A DNA stretch of 64,000 nucleotides, from assembly GCF_018861315.1 (NCBI RefSeq), contig NZ_JAHLDL010000003.1, forward strand, positions 62,001-126,000. Reading direction: 5' to 3'. The notes under the pieces are model-generated. The model made no database searches. It was not told where the DNA came from and saw only the letters and a program-made list of their open reading frames with translations. Shown here piece by piece: positions 1-10,147 of this stretch; the first letter of the stretch is position 1; the number at the start of each line of letters is the position of its first letter. The position numbers were made by a program, and so were the translations under genes. Origin of the DNA: Clostridium bowmanii (GTDB lineage: Bacteria; Bacillota; Clostridia; Clostridiales; Clostridiaceae).

Positions 1-2364
1 TAGTGCAAAGATTAGTCCATTAAAAGTTGGAGTTTTGGCACTTACCTCTCGAAGTTCGCGGTCTTCCTTTGAATCATCAACATACTCTGTTATATTGCTT
101 TCTTCTATAAGTCCCTTAAATAAGGATTTAAATCTGGATATTATAATAGAAGGTCTTAAGGTTTTGCCTTCATAATCTGCTATAGGATAACTTATGTTTA
201 AATATTTACTTGGGATAGTTATTGTAGCATAAATTAAATACTGCTCATTAAACACTTCGGTTTTTGTATCATTGGCCAGCTCTACATTGTTTTCTTTTAA
301 AATTATACGGTCACTGTCTGTAAATATTCCCTCTTCCTTGTTTGCCTTTGGGAACACTCCATCATTTACCCCTATAATGTATAAAGCACTTATATCATGA
401 CTTTTAATACGCTCCACAGAGCTGATGGCAACTCCATCTAAGGCTGGCGGAATAAGTCCCATTTGATGTTTACTAAAGCCAAGGGACAGGATTTTTACAA
501 AATCCTCTAGTGTTAGAATTTCTTTGCCAAGCACATCTACCATCTGGTCTAATAACTCGTTAACTAGATTCCATATTTTACTGTACTCTGTGACTTGCTC
601 CTGGGCACCGTCCCTTTTGAAAGTCTCTATCCAGAGCTCTATGGTTTTATCTACCTTTATGTTTTCTAGAAATTCAAATAGGGCAGTACAAATTTTTATA
701 GTGGTATTTTTGCCCCTTAATTTTTCATTTAGTTCAATTAGTGGTTTTATGAAAGCTTCCCTTGTATCGTTTAATATTTTAATTGTAGCTTCAATTTTTT
801 CAGCTTCACTTTCTTCTTTTTTTGCTGGGATTTCGGATTCTTCGAATGCTGACTCTTCGTTTTGCTCGGCTTCTGGATTTTTAATCTCTTCTATTATAGA
901 GTATTTAATTACTTGCGTTGTAAACTCCTCAGTTTTTTCTGACTTCTCCGTTTTCAACGCTTTCGTATTTTCTATATCCTTTTGCAACTGCTCAGCGACT
1001 GCCTTATTGATATAATATTCTTTAAAATAAAATTCTATTTTTTCCTGCCATAACTCAGCTTCTGTCCATTTCCTTTTGCCCCTTATGCCAGCTGCTATTA
1101 CGAAGTTTTCTAGTATATCTATATTTTCCATCTTTATATCTAATAACCCTGTCTTAAGGTATCTAAACACGGCTTCATAACTAAAGTTTTTAGTGAATAT
1201 CTCAACGGCTCCGGTTATTAACACAATTAGAGGATTACTTGTTATATCCTTTTTCTTATCTATAAATATAGGTATATTATATTCTTTAAAAATAGCCTTG
1301 ATTAATTTTTCATAGGAAGGTAAATCCCTAGTTACTACTGCTATTTTATTAAACCTTATATTTTCATCTCGGCAAAGCCTTAAGATATCCTTTGCTACAT
1401 GCTCTATTTCTGAATATGAATTTAGACCTTTAAACAGCTTTATATTTTTACATCTCGCAGTGGTTGGGGTATATGGGAATGCAAAATAATTTTTCTCAAG
1501 GAAAGAAAGTTCTGCATTATCTTTGAATTTATGCTTCTTGCTGCCTTGTAGCTCTATAGGCGCCTCGATACTAGTTCCAGTTAACTCAGCAATTTCTAAT
1601 AACTTATCTTCTGTAAATTTTATAGAATAAAAAGCATTAGACTCTTCCATTCCTTTTGAATGCTGGGAGCTATTTAATGGAAGTGTTATATTTACCCTCT
1701 TGGCCTTTTTATATAGTTTCTCAATTATTCCATACTGCTGCGGTGTAAATCCAGTAAACTCATCAAGCCAAAATTCAGAACCATCAAGATCACATTCATC
1801 AATAGCATTATATAGACGGGTTAAATCGTCATCTGGGTCCACGTAGTTTTTATTTAAAATATTATCAAATTGCCCATATATAAGGGATAAATCTGTTATT
1901 TTATCTATTAGTAAGGGGTTTTCCCCTAAATTTTCTTTTACCGCATTTAAGTCTTCCACAGAAATTCCATATTTTTTGAATTCTGTGATTGCGCCAGCTA
2001 CATTATCTACAAAGCCCTTTTGCCTTGAAGCTGCACTAAATACTTTGAATTCATCTTGATTCTTTTGCATTATGCTATGAATGAGCATTGCTTTTCCTGA
2101 GGTATCCATAGAACTACGGGTTATTCCTCCAACCTCACTAAATACTTTGTAGGCTAATCTATTAAAACTAAGTACTTGGACATTCTTTATTCCTGTAGAT
2201 CCAACTACTTTTATAAGATTTTTTTCAGCTTGAAAAGAGAATTGTTCTGGCACTAAAAGTACTAGGGGTTTTTCACGCTCTTCCACTTGCCTATGCTTTA
2301 TATCTTCTAAGCAGAAAGTACTTTTCCCTTTGCCAGCTCCTCCGTAAATAAATCTTAAACTCAC
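1..2364 (-). CDS. addB: AddB, ATP-dependent helicase/nuclease subunit B (partial, 3' end outside window)
   Basis: Open reading frame on the minus strand from a GTG start at 2364 (upstream AAAGGATG box) to the left edge: 788 residues of a family usually near 1150. The N-terminus carries a Walker A-type GGAGKGKS motif at residues 8-15, followed by the AddB-like LVPEQFSFQAEKNLI and SFNRLAYKVF segments. AddB pairs with AddA in the RecBCD-like complex that processes double-strand breaks and recognises Chi. In Firmicutes the C-terminal part is a nuclease domain with an iron-sulfur cluster; that part, and presumably addA, lie off the window. A Glu/Lys-rich low-complexity stretch (about residues 470-530) looks like an insertion within the helicase-like region. 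It is divergent from the chemoreceptor gene. Confidence 0.93.
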   Translation of the reverse strand, partial: MSLRFIYGGAGKGKSTFCLEDIKHRQVEEREKPLVLLVPEQFSFQAEKNLIKVVGSTGIKNVQVLSFNRLAYKVFSEVGGITRSSMDTSGKAMLIHSIMQKNQDEFKVFSAASRQKGFVDNVAGAITEFKKYGISVEDLNAVKENLGENPLLIDKITDLSLIYGQFDNILNKNYVDPDDDLTRLYNAIDECDLDGSEFWLDEFTGFTPQQYGIIEKLYKKAKRVNITLPLNSSQHSKGMEESNAFYSIKFTEDKLLEIAELTGTSIEAPIELQGSKKHKFKDNAELSFLEKNYFAFPYTPTTARCKNIKLFKGLNSYSEIEHVAKDILRLCRDENIRFNKIAVVTRDLPSYEKLIKAIFKEYNIPIFIDKKKDITSNPLIVLITGAVEIFTKNFSYEAVFRYLKTGLLDIKMENIDILENFVIAAGIRGKRKWTEAELWQEKIEFYFKEYYINKAVAEQLQKDIENTKALKTEKSEKTEEFTTQVIKYSIIEEIKNPEAEQNEESAFEESEIPAKKEESEAEKIEATIKILNDTREAFIKPLIELNEKLRGKNTTIKICTALFEFLENIKVDKTIELWIETFKRDGAQEQVTEYSKIWNLVNELLDQMVDVLGKEILTLEDFVKILSLGFSKHQMGLIPPALDGVAISSVERIKSHDISALYIIGVNDGVFPKANKEEGIFTDSDRIILKENNVELANDTKTEVFNEQYLIYATITIPSKYLNISYPIADYEGKTLRPSIIISRFKSLFKGLIEESNITEYVDDSKEDRELREVSAKTPTFNGLIFAL

Positions 2365-2557
2365 AAAAACACATCCTTTCTTTTGACCTTATTATATTAT
2401 ACCATGTATGATTTTGCCCATAATACATTAATTTACTACTATAGTCTTTTTATTATTTACCACATTAGACGAATTTAAAATTAATCACTATAAAAACCAA
2501 AAATATAGTGTAAAATTTAGTGAAACATGGTATTATTATGTTGAATTTTTAATATAA

Positions 2558-2587
2558 TTGACATTTTTTTATAATTTTAACTATAAT
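2558..2587 (+). promoter_or_regulatory. Sigma-A type promoter for the chemoreceptor gene
   Basis: TTGACA at 2558-2563 and TATAAT at 2582-2587 with an 18-base spacer, about 60 bases upstream of the chemoreceptor start. The rest of the 2365-2642 divergent intergenic region is AT-rich without other clear signals. Confidence 0.6.
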
Positions 2588-2648
2588 AAGTGAAATTATG
2601 TGAATAATTTGCAATTATACAAGTGATTAAAAAAATAGGGGTGTGAAA

Positions 2649-4730
2649 ATGAAATCTATAAAACATCAATTAGTCATTATTACCATTTTTCTGGTAGCTA
2701 TACCATTTGTAGTATCAAATTTAATTTCTGATCATTATATGTCAACTCAATTAAAAAACGATGTATCCATTAATAATCGAGTTTTCGCAAAAACTGTAGG
2801 AAATAGTGTTTTTGATTATATGGCCAAATCCTATGCTTTAACTGAGGAATTAGCAAAAAGTAGAGCAGTTAGTGACTTTGTACCTAAAAAACAAAGTGAA
2901 GCAATTAAAGGCACTATAGAAAGAAATCCGTATTTCGATTTATTTTATATTCAGGACATGAAAGGTGATCAAACATCTAGGAGTGCAGGTACTCTAGCTA
3001 ATAGAGCTGACCGATGGTGGTTTAAACAAGCCCTTGAGCTAAAAGAGCCTTTTATTACAAAATCATATTTAACAACTAATGGTGACAATTATGCAGTAAA
3101 TTCTATAATATACCCAATTAAAAATGATAAATCAGAGTTAATAGGTGTAATGGCTGCTGATCTAAAACTTGAAGAATTGCAAAATATAGTTGAAAGATAT
3201 AGTACTAAAGATAGCTATGCTTATGTAATAGATGGTGAAGGTGCAGTAATAGCCCATCCTGATAAATCTCAGATTTCAGAAATATATAATTATAAAACTA
3301 TGACTAAAACTATTAAAGTAAAGGACGCATCTGGTAATATAATAAAAGATGCTGCTGGAGTTCCTAAAACAGAAACTCAAAAAATTACAGTTCCAGATGA
3401 ATTAAAAAACATAACAGGTTATGCCTTAAGTGGCAAAAAAGGAATTACACAGTATGAAGACACAAATAAAAATAAAATAATTAGCGCTTATGACACTATA
3501 AAGCTACCCGGTAATTCTGGTAATTGGGCAGTCATAACTGTTGAAAAAGAATCAGCCGCTTTGGCTTCCATAAGTGCCATAAGATTCAAGAATATAATTT
3601 TTGCCGCTATATTATTGATACTTACTTCGATTCTTGTATCTGTATTATCTAAGAAAATTACAGATCCAATTTATAGAATAAAAGACTTAGCTAAACGATT
3701 ATCTTTCTATGATTTTTCTGAAGGAATTATTATAAAAGGGAAAAATGAATTCGCAGAAACAGGAATAGCTTTAAATACTGCGCAACAAAATATTAGTGAA
3801 TTAGTTAAAGAAATAATGAGTAATTCTTCGGATATGAGTGCATCATCTGAAGAACTTTCAGCTACAGTTCAAGAAATAACATCTAGAATGGAAACTATAG
3901 ATCATTCAACGCAAGAAATAGATAAAAATACACAAGAAGCCAGTGCTACCTCCGAAGAAATAACCGCTTCTGTGGAAGAGGTTAACTCAAGTATGGACGA
4001 ACTAGCCTCAAAAGCTATGGAAGGTAGCGATAATGCTATGCACATAAAAGGGAGAGCTAATGATGTTCGAGCAGGTGCTAAACAAGCATTAGAAGATAGC
4101 AATAATATTTATAGAGAAAAAGAAAAAAATATATTAAAAGCTATAGAAGATGGAAAAGTTGTAGCAGAAATAAAAATTATGGCTGATGGAATTGCCGCAA
4201 TCGCAGAGCAAACTAATTTACTTGCATTAAATGCAGCAATTGAAGCTGCAAGAGCTGGCGAGCAAGGGAAAGGATTTGCAGTGGTTGCAGATGAAGTAAG
4301 AAAGCTTGCAGAGAAATCCTCAGAAACTGTAAATACTATTCAATCTACTATAACAAAGGTTGAACAATCATTTAACAATTTATCAGTAAATAGCAATGAT
4401 ATACTTAAATTTATGTTGGATAATATTAGACCTATTTTAGAAGAGTATGTAGAATCAAGCAATCAATATGGTCAAGATGGCGAATTTGTAAGTTCCATGT
4501 CAGAAGAAATTGCATCAATGTCTGCAGAGGTGGAAGCTACTGTAAATCAAGTTAGTACAGCCGTTCAAATTCTGTCACAAAATTCACAACTTTCTGCAGA
4601 GCGTACTGGAGATATTAAAGTTAGTATAGAAGAAACTACAATAGCTATAGATCAAGTTGCTCAAACTTCACAAAACCAGGCAGAACTAGCACAAAAGCTT
4701 AATGAATTGGTTCAGAGATTTATAATTTAA
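2649..4730 (+). CDS. Methyl-accepting chemotaxis protein with dCache-type sensor
   Basis: Membrane chemoreceptor of about 693 residues. It has an N-terminal membrane segment (about 9-28), an extracellular dCache-like sensor (about 35-300, with a [10 protein letters not shown] segment), a second membrane segment (about 315-335), HAMP, and a cytoplasmic signalling domain. The signalling hairpin tip has the highly conserved [18 protein letters not shown] motif, followed by [16 protein letters not shown]. It should relay ligand binding to CheA/CheW. I prefer ATG at 2649 because the AGGGGTG box sits five bases upstream; an in-frame GTG at 2643 lies inside that box. No chemotaxis partners are adjacent, so it is an orphan receptor. 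The ligand cannot be read from sequence. Confidence 0.92.
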   Translation: MKSIKHQLVIITIFLVAIPFVVSNLISDHYMSTQLKNDVSINNRVFAKTVGNSVFDYMAKSYALTEELAKSRAVSDFVPKKQSEAIKGTIERNPYFDLFYIQDMKGDQTSRSAGTLANRADRWWFKQALELKEPFITKSYLTTNGDNYAVNSIIYPIKNDKSELIGVMAADLKLEELQNIVERYSTKDSYAYVIDGEGAVIAHPDKSQISEIYNYKTMTKTIKVKDASGNIIKDAAGVPKTETQKITVPDELKNITGYALSGKKGITQYEDTNKNKIISAYDTIKLPGNSGNWAVITVEKESAALASISAIRFKNIIFAAILLILTSILVSVLSKKITDPIYRIKDLAKRLSFYDFSEGIIIKGKNEFAETGIALNTAQQNISELVKEIMSNSSDMSASSEELSATVQEITSRMETIDHSTQEIDKNTQEASATSEEITASVEEVNSSMDELASKAMEGSDNAMHIKGRANDVRAGAKQALEDSNNIYREKEKNILKAIEDGKVVAEIKIMADGIAAIAEQTNLLALNAAIEAARAGEQGKGFAVVADEVRKLAEKSSETVNTIQSTITKVEQSFNNLSVNSNDILKFMLDNIRPILEEYVESSNQYGQDGEFVSSMSEEIASMSAEVEATVNQVSTAVQILSQNSQLSAERTGDIKVSIEETTIAIDQVAQTSQNQAELAQKLNELVQRFII

Positions 4731-4752
4731 GTTTTATACAGAAATATAACAT

Positions 4753-4798
4753 TAAGGGATTCATATAATGCAGTAAAATGCATTACATGAATCCCTTA
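4753..4798. terminator. Bidirectional hairpin terminator between convergent genes
   Basis: Arms 4753-4772 and 4779-4798 pair almost perfectly over 20 bases and are flanked by short A and T runs. The hairpin lies between the convergent chemoreceptor and phosphohexomutase genes. Confidence 0.8.
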
Positions 4799-4804
4799 TT
4801 AGTT

Positions 4805-6529
4805 CTATTTTGTGCTTTGAAGTTTTTCTATGATTATCTCTTTCATTTCTACTAATTTCTTTTCTGCGAGTGCTAAAGTTTTCCCCTTAGAGTACATGTA
4901 TATTTTAATTTTTGGTTCTGTACCTGAAGGTCTTACAGCATACCAGCTCTCATCATCAAAATAAAATTTAAGTACATTAGATACTGGAATTCCACTAGAT
5001 TCTTCTGTTCCATTGATTACGTCATAAGATTTTTCTATTTCATAATCTATATATTTAACTAGCTTAGCGCCACCTAAATTCTTTGGATTATCTTTTCTAT
5101 ATTCTTCCATCATCCTAGAAATTCTCTTTTGTCCTTCTATGCCTTCTAAAACTATAGATATTAAGTTTTCTCTATAATATCCAAATTCCGCGTATATCTC
5201 ATTTAGTACATTTATTAGTGTTTTACCTTGTGATTTATAGTAGGCTGCTGCTTCACATAAAAGCATGGATGATATTACTCCATCTTTGTCGCGAACGAAA
5301 GTACCAGCAACATAGCCTATGCTTTCTTCATATCCAAAGATGAATTCGTAGCTATTGTCTCTTTTAAAATCATTGACCTTGCCACAAATATTTTTGAATC
5401 CTGTTAGTACTTCAAAAGTCTCAACACCGTATTTCTTAGCTATTGCTTTACCTAAATCACCAGTTACTAGAGATTTAACTATGGCGGCATTCTTTGGAAG
5501 TGTGCCTTTTTCCTTCATTCCTTCTATGACATATTTTATTAATATAGCTCCTGTTTGATTACCATTAAAAGCAACATATTCGCCCTTATCATCTCTAACC
5601 ATTATGGCAAGTCTATCACAATCTGGATCTGTAGCTATTAATAATTCGGCTCCTTCTTTAGTGCCAAGTGCCTGTGCATATTTAAAGGCTTTTACATCCT
5701 CTGGGTTTGGATATCCTACTGTGGTAAAGTCTGGATCTGGATTTTCTTGCTCTGGTACTACTATTATATTTGTAAAGCCTCTTTCTTTTAGTACACGCCT
5801 TACTGGTATATTTCCTGTCCCATTTAGAGGAGTATATACAACTTTTATATCCTTATCTATATCATCTCTTATAGCAAGACCTTTTACTTTTTCAAAATAC
5901 TCATCATCCATGGCTTTTCCAAGCATTACTATTAAGCCTTTTTCCTTGGCGACCTCCATATCCATTAATTTTATAGTACTGAAATCTGTAATACTCTGAA
6001 TTTTTTCTGTTATACCATCTGCGATAGATGATAAAATTTGTGCACCATCTTCCCAATATACCTTATATCCGTTGTATTCTTTAGGGTTGTGGCTAGCAGT
6101 TACTACAATTCCTGAGGCAGTATGTAATGTTCTTACCGCATAAGATAATTCTGGAGTAGGTCTTAGCTGCTCAAACAAATAAGCCTTTATTCCGTTTGCT
6201 GCTAAAACTTGTGCTGCTGTGGCTGCAAATTTCTCTGAAAAATGTCTACAGTCGTAAGCTATAGCTACACCTCTATCCATATATTCACTGCCATAACCTT
6301 TTATATAATCTGCAAGTCCTTGAGTTGCTCTTGAGATAATATATATGTTCATTCTGTTAAGTCCTGCTCCTAATTTTCCTCTTAACCCTGCAGTTCCAAA
6401 CTCTAAATCCATATAAAATCTATCTTGAATCTCTTTAGGGTCTTCGCCTATTAACCTTAATTCTTCTCGAGTCTTTTCATCAAAGTATTCATTATTTAAC
6501 CATTCGTCATATTTTTTCATGTAAGTCAT
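4805..6529 (-). CDS. pgcA: Phosphoglucomutase/phosphomannomutase
   Basis: 574-residue alpha-D-phosphohexomutase that interconverts hexose 1- and 6-phosphates, supplying glucose-1-phosphate for polysaccharide and envelope precursors. Visible motifs in order: the phosphoserine loop TASHNPKEYNGYK, the metal-binding loop DPDCDRLAI, the sugar-binding GYEES segment and the phosphate-binding RPSGTEPKIK near the C-terminus. Length fits the family. I place the start at ATG 6529 because the AAAGGTGGG box lies seven bases upstream; an in-frame GTG at 6541 falls within that box. It is a single-gene unit ending at the hairpin at 4753-4798. The pgcA symbol follows the Bacillus naming. Confidence 0.93.
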   Translation of the reverse strand: MTYMKKYDEWLNNEYFDEKTREELRLIGEDPKEIQDRFYMDLEFGTAGLRGKLGAGLNRMNIYIISRATQGLADYIKGYGSEYMDRGVAIAYDCRHFSEKFAATAAQVLAANGIKAYLFEQLRPTPELSYAVRTLHTASGIVVTASHNPKEYNGYKVYWEDGAQILSSIADGITEKIQSITDFSTIKLMDMEVAKEKGLIVMLGKAMDDEYFEKVKGLAIRDDIDKDIKVVYTPLNGTGNIPVRRVLKERGFTNIIVVPEQENPDPDFTTVGYPNPEDVKAFKYAQALGTKEGAELLIATDPDCDRLAIMVRDDKGEYVAFNGNQTGAILIKYVIEGMKEKGTLPKNAAIVKSLVTGDLGKAIAKKYGVETFEVLTGFKNICGKVNDFKRDNSYEFIFGYEESIGYVAGTFVRDKDGVISSMLLCEAAAYYKSQGKTLINVLNEIYAEFGYYRENLISIVLEGIEGQKRISRMMEEYRKDNPKNLGGAKLVKYIDYEIEKSYDVINGTEESSGIPVSNVLKFYFDDESWYAVRPSGTEPKIKIYMYSKGKTLALAEKKLVEMKEIIIEKLQSTK

Positions 6530-6598
6530 TTTAAGTCCCACCTTTCCAAATAATTACTATTACTAGCATTATACATTATTTTATATGTTTTTTAAACA

Positions 6599-6770
6599 AT
6601 ACTTTTTGGTGGTTACTTATGGTGGTGACTTACTTGGGGCTTTTCTTGGGTCTATTGGAGGGCTTTTGGGGGACTTTTCGGCTTTTCTTGGGGACGGTTA
6701 TGAATTAATTTAATTAATTCTTAACCGTCCCTGAGCTTTTGATTGTTTAAAAATTTGTTAACCGTCCCCA
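6599..6770. repeat. REP-like repeat cluster: G-rich head, hairpin pair and a third copy
   Basis: The segment 6599-6689 is strongly G/T-biased, with a degenerate GGGCTTTTCTTGGG-type unit repeated about three times. It runs into GGGGACGGTTA (6690-6700). An inverted copy follows at 6721-6731 (TTAACCGTCCC). Together they make a near-perfect 20-bp-arm hairpin. A further inverted copy, TTGTTAACCGTCCCC, lies at 6755-6769. This core recurs only around the RAYT gene at 11.4 kb. The cluster sits between convergently oriented remnants and ordinary genes, immediately beyond the 3' end of the broken feoB. Confidence 0.8.
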
Positions 6771-6778
6771 AGGTTTTG

Positions 6779-8120
6779 TTAAAACAGTCTATAGATTTTA
6801 GCTGTGCAAAAACAAATGATTATTGCTATAACTGTGGGCATTAATACAGATAATAATGTCCATTTTATACTGCCCGTTTCTTTTTTGATGGTCCAGACTG
6901 TTGTGGCACAAGGAAAATGTAGTAGTGAAAATAGCATGGTGTTTATTAATGTTAAGTAAGTCCATCCATTATTAAGCAATATTTCTCTAAGTTGATCTAT
7001 GCTTTCAAACTGAAGCATAGATCCTTTCGATAGGTATGCCATTAAAAGAATAGGAAGTACTATTTCATTTGCTGGGAACCCTAAGATAAAAGCTATTAGA
7101 ATAAAGCCCTCCAGACCTATCATCTTGGCAAATGGATTTAGGAAATTGGCTGCATGAGCTAGTATACTTATATCTCCTATTATGATATTTCCAAGAATAT
7201 AAGTTATTGCACCAGCGGGTATTGCTACAGTTATAGCCCTTCCTAGCACAAACATGGTTCTATCAATTATAGATGTATAGAGAACTCTACCAAGTTGAGG
7301 TCTTCTATATGGTGGAAGTTCTAAAGTAAAACTCGAGGGCATGCCTCTTAAAATCGTTTTTGATAATGCGTAGGATGTTAGTAGGGTAATCCCTATGCCT
7401 ATAAGCACTAAAACAACTACCATTAATGCAGCTATAATAGAGCTAGTTGCGGAAGAAAAACTCACTCCCACAAACACCATTGATAGGGCTATAAGGGTAG
7501 GAAATCTTCCATTACAGGGTACAAAATTATTGGTTACAATGGCTATAAGCCTCTCTCTTGGGGATTCAATTATCCGACAAGCTATTACTCCTGCTGCATT
7601 GCAACCAAAGCCCATACACATGGTTAGTGCTTGCTTACCATGGCAGCATGCTTTTTTAAACACATGGTCTAAATTAAAGCATATTCTAGGCAGATATCCA
7701 CCATCCTCAAGGAGTGTAAATATAGGAAAGAATATTGCCATAGGTGGAAGCATCACAGATACTACCCAGGCAAAGGTTCTATATATTCCTAGCACTAAAA
7801 GATTGTTTAACCAAAGAGGAACTTTTATATATATAAAAAATAAATTAAGATTCACTTGCGAGAAGAGAGTAAGTACCTGGTAAATCCACAATAATAAAGT
7901 CTTTATCTTTATGACCATATTTTCCTTGAGAATTTACTACGGTTTTTTCCGGCCAATTTCCTGTATGCTGATGAAGTCCTGTTAGTGCATTGAATACTGT
8001 ACTTTTGCCTGTATTAGGGTTCCCGGCTAATGCAATGACATAATCTTCTTCCTTTAATTTTTCTACATTAAAAAGATCTTTTAGACCTTGTTTATTGCTA
8101 GAACTGTGAGTTAGACCCAT
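6779..8120 (-). pseudogene. feoB: feoB, ferrous iron transporter B with large out-of-frame internal deletion
   Basis: FeoB is the GTP-binding inner-membrane Fe(II) transporter. The first part (8120 down to 7845) has 91 residues with the G1 motif GNPNTGKST and G3 motif DLPGTYSL, then stops at TAA. In another frame, from about 7834 to 6779, there follows the C-terminal membrane core: LPPMAIFFPIFTLLED, CMGFGCNAAGV and NNFVPCNGRFPTL. The rest of the G domain, including G4/G5, and the first membrane helices are missing, roughly 250 codons judging from typical FeoB length. The start at 8120 has a good AGGAGG box and follows feoA. A C-terminal fragment could only be made by internal initiation. Loss of Fe(II) uptake by this operon is inferred. 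Confidence 0.88.
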
Positions 8121-8197
8121 TATTCATCCTCCTTTTTCTATTGTTATTGGTATCTTTTTAGTGAATGATTAGCAGTTATTATCATTTCAGTAAACAT

Positions 8198-8437
8198 CTA
8201 TACCATTCTTACCATAATATTTTTTGCTTCCTCTTCTCTTAGGGCAATGCAAGTATCTCTAATAAGGTATGCAGTAGGATCTCCAAAAGGGCTCTGCCTA
8301 AGTACGTGGATAATGGTGTTTGGTATTATACCTAAATCCAACATTCTTTGTCTTGATAAGCCTTTTGAAAGCAATTCTACCACTTGTGCTTTCTTACCTA
8401 CAGAAATTTCTGTTAATTTTACCGTTGTGATTTCCAT
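8198..8437 (-). CDS. feoA: FeoA-type ferrous iron transport accessory protein
   Basis: Small SH3-like FeoA domain protein of 79 residues, with the LLSKGLSRQRMLDLGIIPNT segment and the DPTAYLIRDTCIALREEEA end typical of FeoA. It lies 77 bases upstream of feoB on the same strand and would form a feoAB operon. FeoA is thought to bind and modulate FeoB. Its partner here is disrupted by a deletion, so its role is doubtful even though this reading frame is intact. Start ATG at 8437 has an AGGTG box. Confidence 0.88.
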   Translation of the reverse strand: MEITTVKLTEISVGKKAQVVELLSKGLSRQRMLDLGIIPNTIIHVLRQSPFGDPTAYLIRDTCIALREEEAKNIMVRMV

Positions 8438-8459
8438 TGTTTCACCTACTTTACTAAGC

Positions 8460-8526
8460 TAAGGCATTTAGGCCCATCAAAGATTGAGTATATTTATTTC
8501 AATGTGCCATTGCTTTATATTATGAG
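8460..8526 (-). promoter_or_regulatory. feoA leader with partial copy of a dispersed inverted repeat
   Basis: Positions 8494-8508 read TTATTTCAATGTGCC, identical to the right arm end of the 25-bp hairpin at 15106-15170. On the minus strand this segment can itself form a weak stem (GGCA and ATTGA paired with TCAAT and TGCC). It lies just upstream of feoA. Function unknown. Confidence 0.35.
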
Positions 8527-8552
8527 TTTATAGGTGAAATCGCCACTTAAAA

Positions 8553-8603
8553 TAAAAAAAGTATATAACCCGTAAAATTAATTTTACAGTTTATATACTT
8601 TCC
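8553..8603 (-). terminator. Rho-independent terminator (minus strand)
   Basis: On the minus strand the sequence forms a long stem (AAGTATATAA and GTAAAATTAATTTTAC in the palindrome) followed by TTTTTTTATTTT. It should end transcription from the serine hydrolase gene upstream, or act as an attenuator in the feo leader. Confidence 0.75.
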
Positions 8604-8778
8604 ATTTTGAACCAAGTCATGGGCTTATATTATCTACGTAATTGTAGTTGAAATCTAAAAAAAACATATGTGCCATAAATATATTCTGTACACATATGCC
8701 TCAAATCATCATCTTAAGTTCTAAAATATCTTCAACTATTATAAATTTCATATTACTCTTTAAGATTTACCCACTTTA

Positions 8779-9750
8779 TTATTCTTGTGCATCGTATATC
8801 AGCTTAGATACTTTTGCAATAACTTCATTTGCCTCTGGAATGCCGTCTGTAAAAGCAACAAGAATATATGGATTTTCTTTATTCACTATGGCTATATCAT
8901 TAACACACTCACCAAAATCTCCAATTTTATGAGCTACAATTTCCTTTGGAATATACTTGTCTATCCTGTCATGATACTCTGTTTTTTTCATAGCTTGAAT
9001 CATAGTATCATAGTATTTATTATTATCAACATTAAAATATAGTTTTTCTAAAATCTTGCAAGAATCTTCTGCTGTTGTATTATTTCCACTATGAACTACT
9101 GTATGATCAAGCATTTCTTCCATATAATCATATTTATTTTCAATGCCCACTTTTCTTAAAATCATATTTATGGCTATATTGTCCGAATACCTTATGGAAT
9201 AATCACTTAAAGTCTTTATACTAATCGGACTGCTTAAATCCGTCCCTTGAAGTATTCCTGCACCTTCTTCAAAGTCACATTCTTCATATTTTAATTTTTC
9301 ATTTATATTTATTTTTTTATCCTTAACCATATCATACATGAGCATATTTATAGGTACCTTTATTGTGCTGGCTGCCACAAACTGCTTGTCCCCATTTATT
9401 ATAATAGATTTGCCAGATTTTATATCATAGTAAACCATTCCAACTTTATTTATGTTATTGCCGATTAAGGCTCTAATTTGACTTTCTAAAGTATCTAACT
9501 GGGCTTGTTTTTCGGAATTTTCTTTTGTCCTTTTTTGCTTGTACTCTAATAAATGCTGTTTTTCTATCTCATCATGTTCAGCTTGGGACATCCCATCAGA
9601 CAATCCATAACTATTACTTTTATTATTGGTGGATATAAAATTAAATGCTGCAATGCTTGCATCAGCTGCTACTCCTTGTTTATTTATAAAAAATGTTGCA
9701 AAGCATACCATTAATGTAACTATAAAAATTGCAGTATTCTTACCTTCCAT
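8779..9750 (-). CDS. Secreted class A beta-lactamase-like serine hydrolase
   Basis: 323-residue exported protein of the class A beta-lactamase / penicillin-binding fold. It has an N-terminal hydrophobic signal or anchor (about 5-22), a Glu/Lys/Gln-rich helical linker (about 45-85), then the hydrolase domain. Motifs: the catalytic STIK (SxxK), YSDN (SDN-like) and HKIG in place of KTG. I cannot see the ExxLN omega-loop glutamate of true class A beta-lactamases, so drug hydrolysis should not be assumed; a cell-wall or peptidase role is as likely. ATG 9750 is preferred (AAGGGGGA box seven bases upstream); an upstream ATG at 9786 lacks a box. Confidence 0.8.
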   Translation of the reverse strand: MEGKNTAIFIVTLMVCFATFFINKQGVAADASIAAFNFISTNNKSNSYGLSDGMSQAEHDEIEKQHLLEYKQKRTKENSEKQAQLDTLESQIRALIGNNINKVGMVYYDIKSGKSIIINGDKQFVAASTIKVPINMLMYDMVKDKKININEKLKYEECDFEEGAGILQGTDLSSPISIKTLSDYSIRYSDNIAINMILRKVGIENKYDYMEEMLDHTVVHSGNNTTAEDSCKILEKLYFNVDNNKYYDTMIQAMKKTEYHDRIDKYIPKEIVAHKIGDFGECVNDIAIVNKENPYILVAFTDGIPEANEVIAKVSKLIYDAQE

Positions 9751-9960
9751 GGACCATTCCCCCTTAATCTTATGTATGTTTGACAACTATTATCAGTTAT
9801 TAAAACTCTTAAAAAAACCTCTTATTTTAACAATACACTATTTATATGTCAATTTAGTTACAATATCGCTAACAATTTGTAAATTTATTTTCTACCTTAA
9901 TTTACATTATACCTTAAATTTTGTCAAAGTTTTATATTTTTTTATATTTTTTTATATTTA

Positions 9961-10060
9961 ATGAAAAAATAGGAATAGCGGGGGAATCAGTGGGTGTCGT
10001 TGGGGGAATCTGCGCGAATCAGTGGGGACGGTTAACAAGTATTTGTAAAAATACTTGTCT
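9961..10060 (+). repeat. REP-like repeat, forward copy with G-rich head and adjacent hairpin
   Basis: GGGGACGGTTAACAA at 10024-10038. It is preceded by a G-rich head (9975-10023) that contains GGGGGAATC twice and AATCAGTGGG twice. It is followed by an ACAAGTATTT / AAATACTTGT hairpin (10035-10059). The rest of the 9751-10147 gap is AT-rich. Confidence 0.75.
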
Positions 10061-10147
10061 TATTAGAAATTAGATTTGTTACTTTAATCTTCATGCTAAG
10101 CGCTTATACTCTAAATTAGATGATATTATTTAAAAAGAAGGTGTAGT

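Noticed and set aside
3902-4102. Minus-strand frame inside the chemoreceptor gene, and similar antisense frames inside pgcA, glnS, addB and other genes
   Set aside because: Serine/leucine-rich shadow translations without ribosome binding sites.
8779-9750. Calling the serine hydrolase a drug-resistance beta-lactamase
   Set aside because: SxxK and SDN-like motifs are present, but I see no ExxLN omega-loop glutamate and KTG is replaced by KIG.
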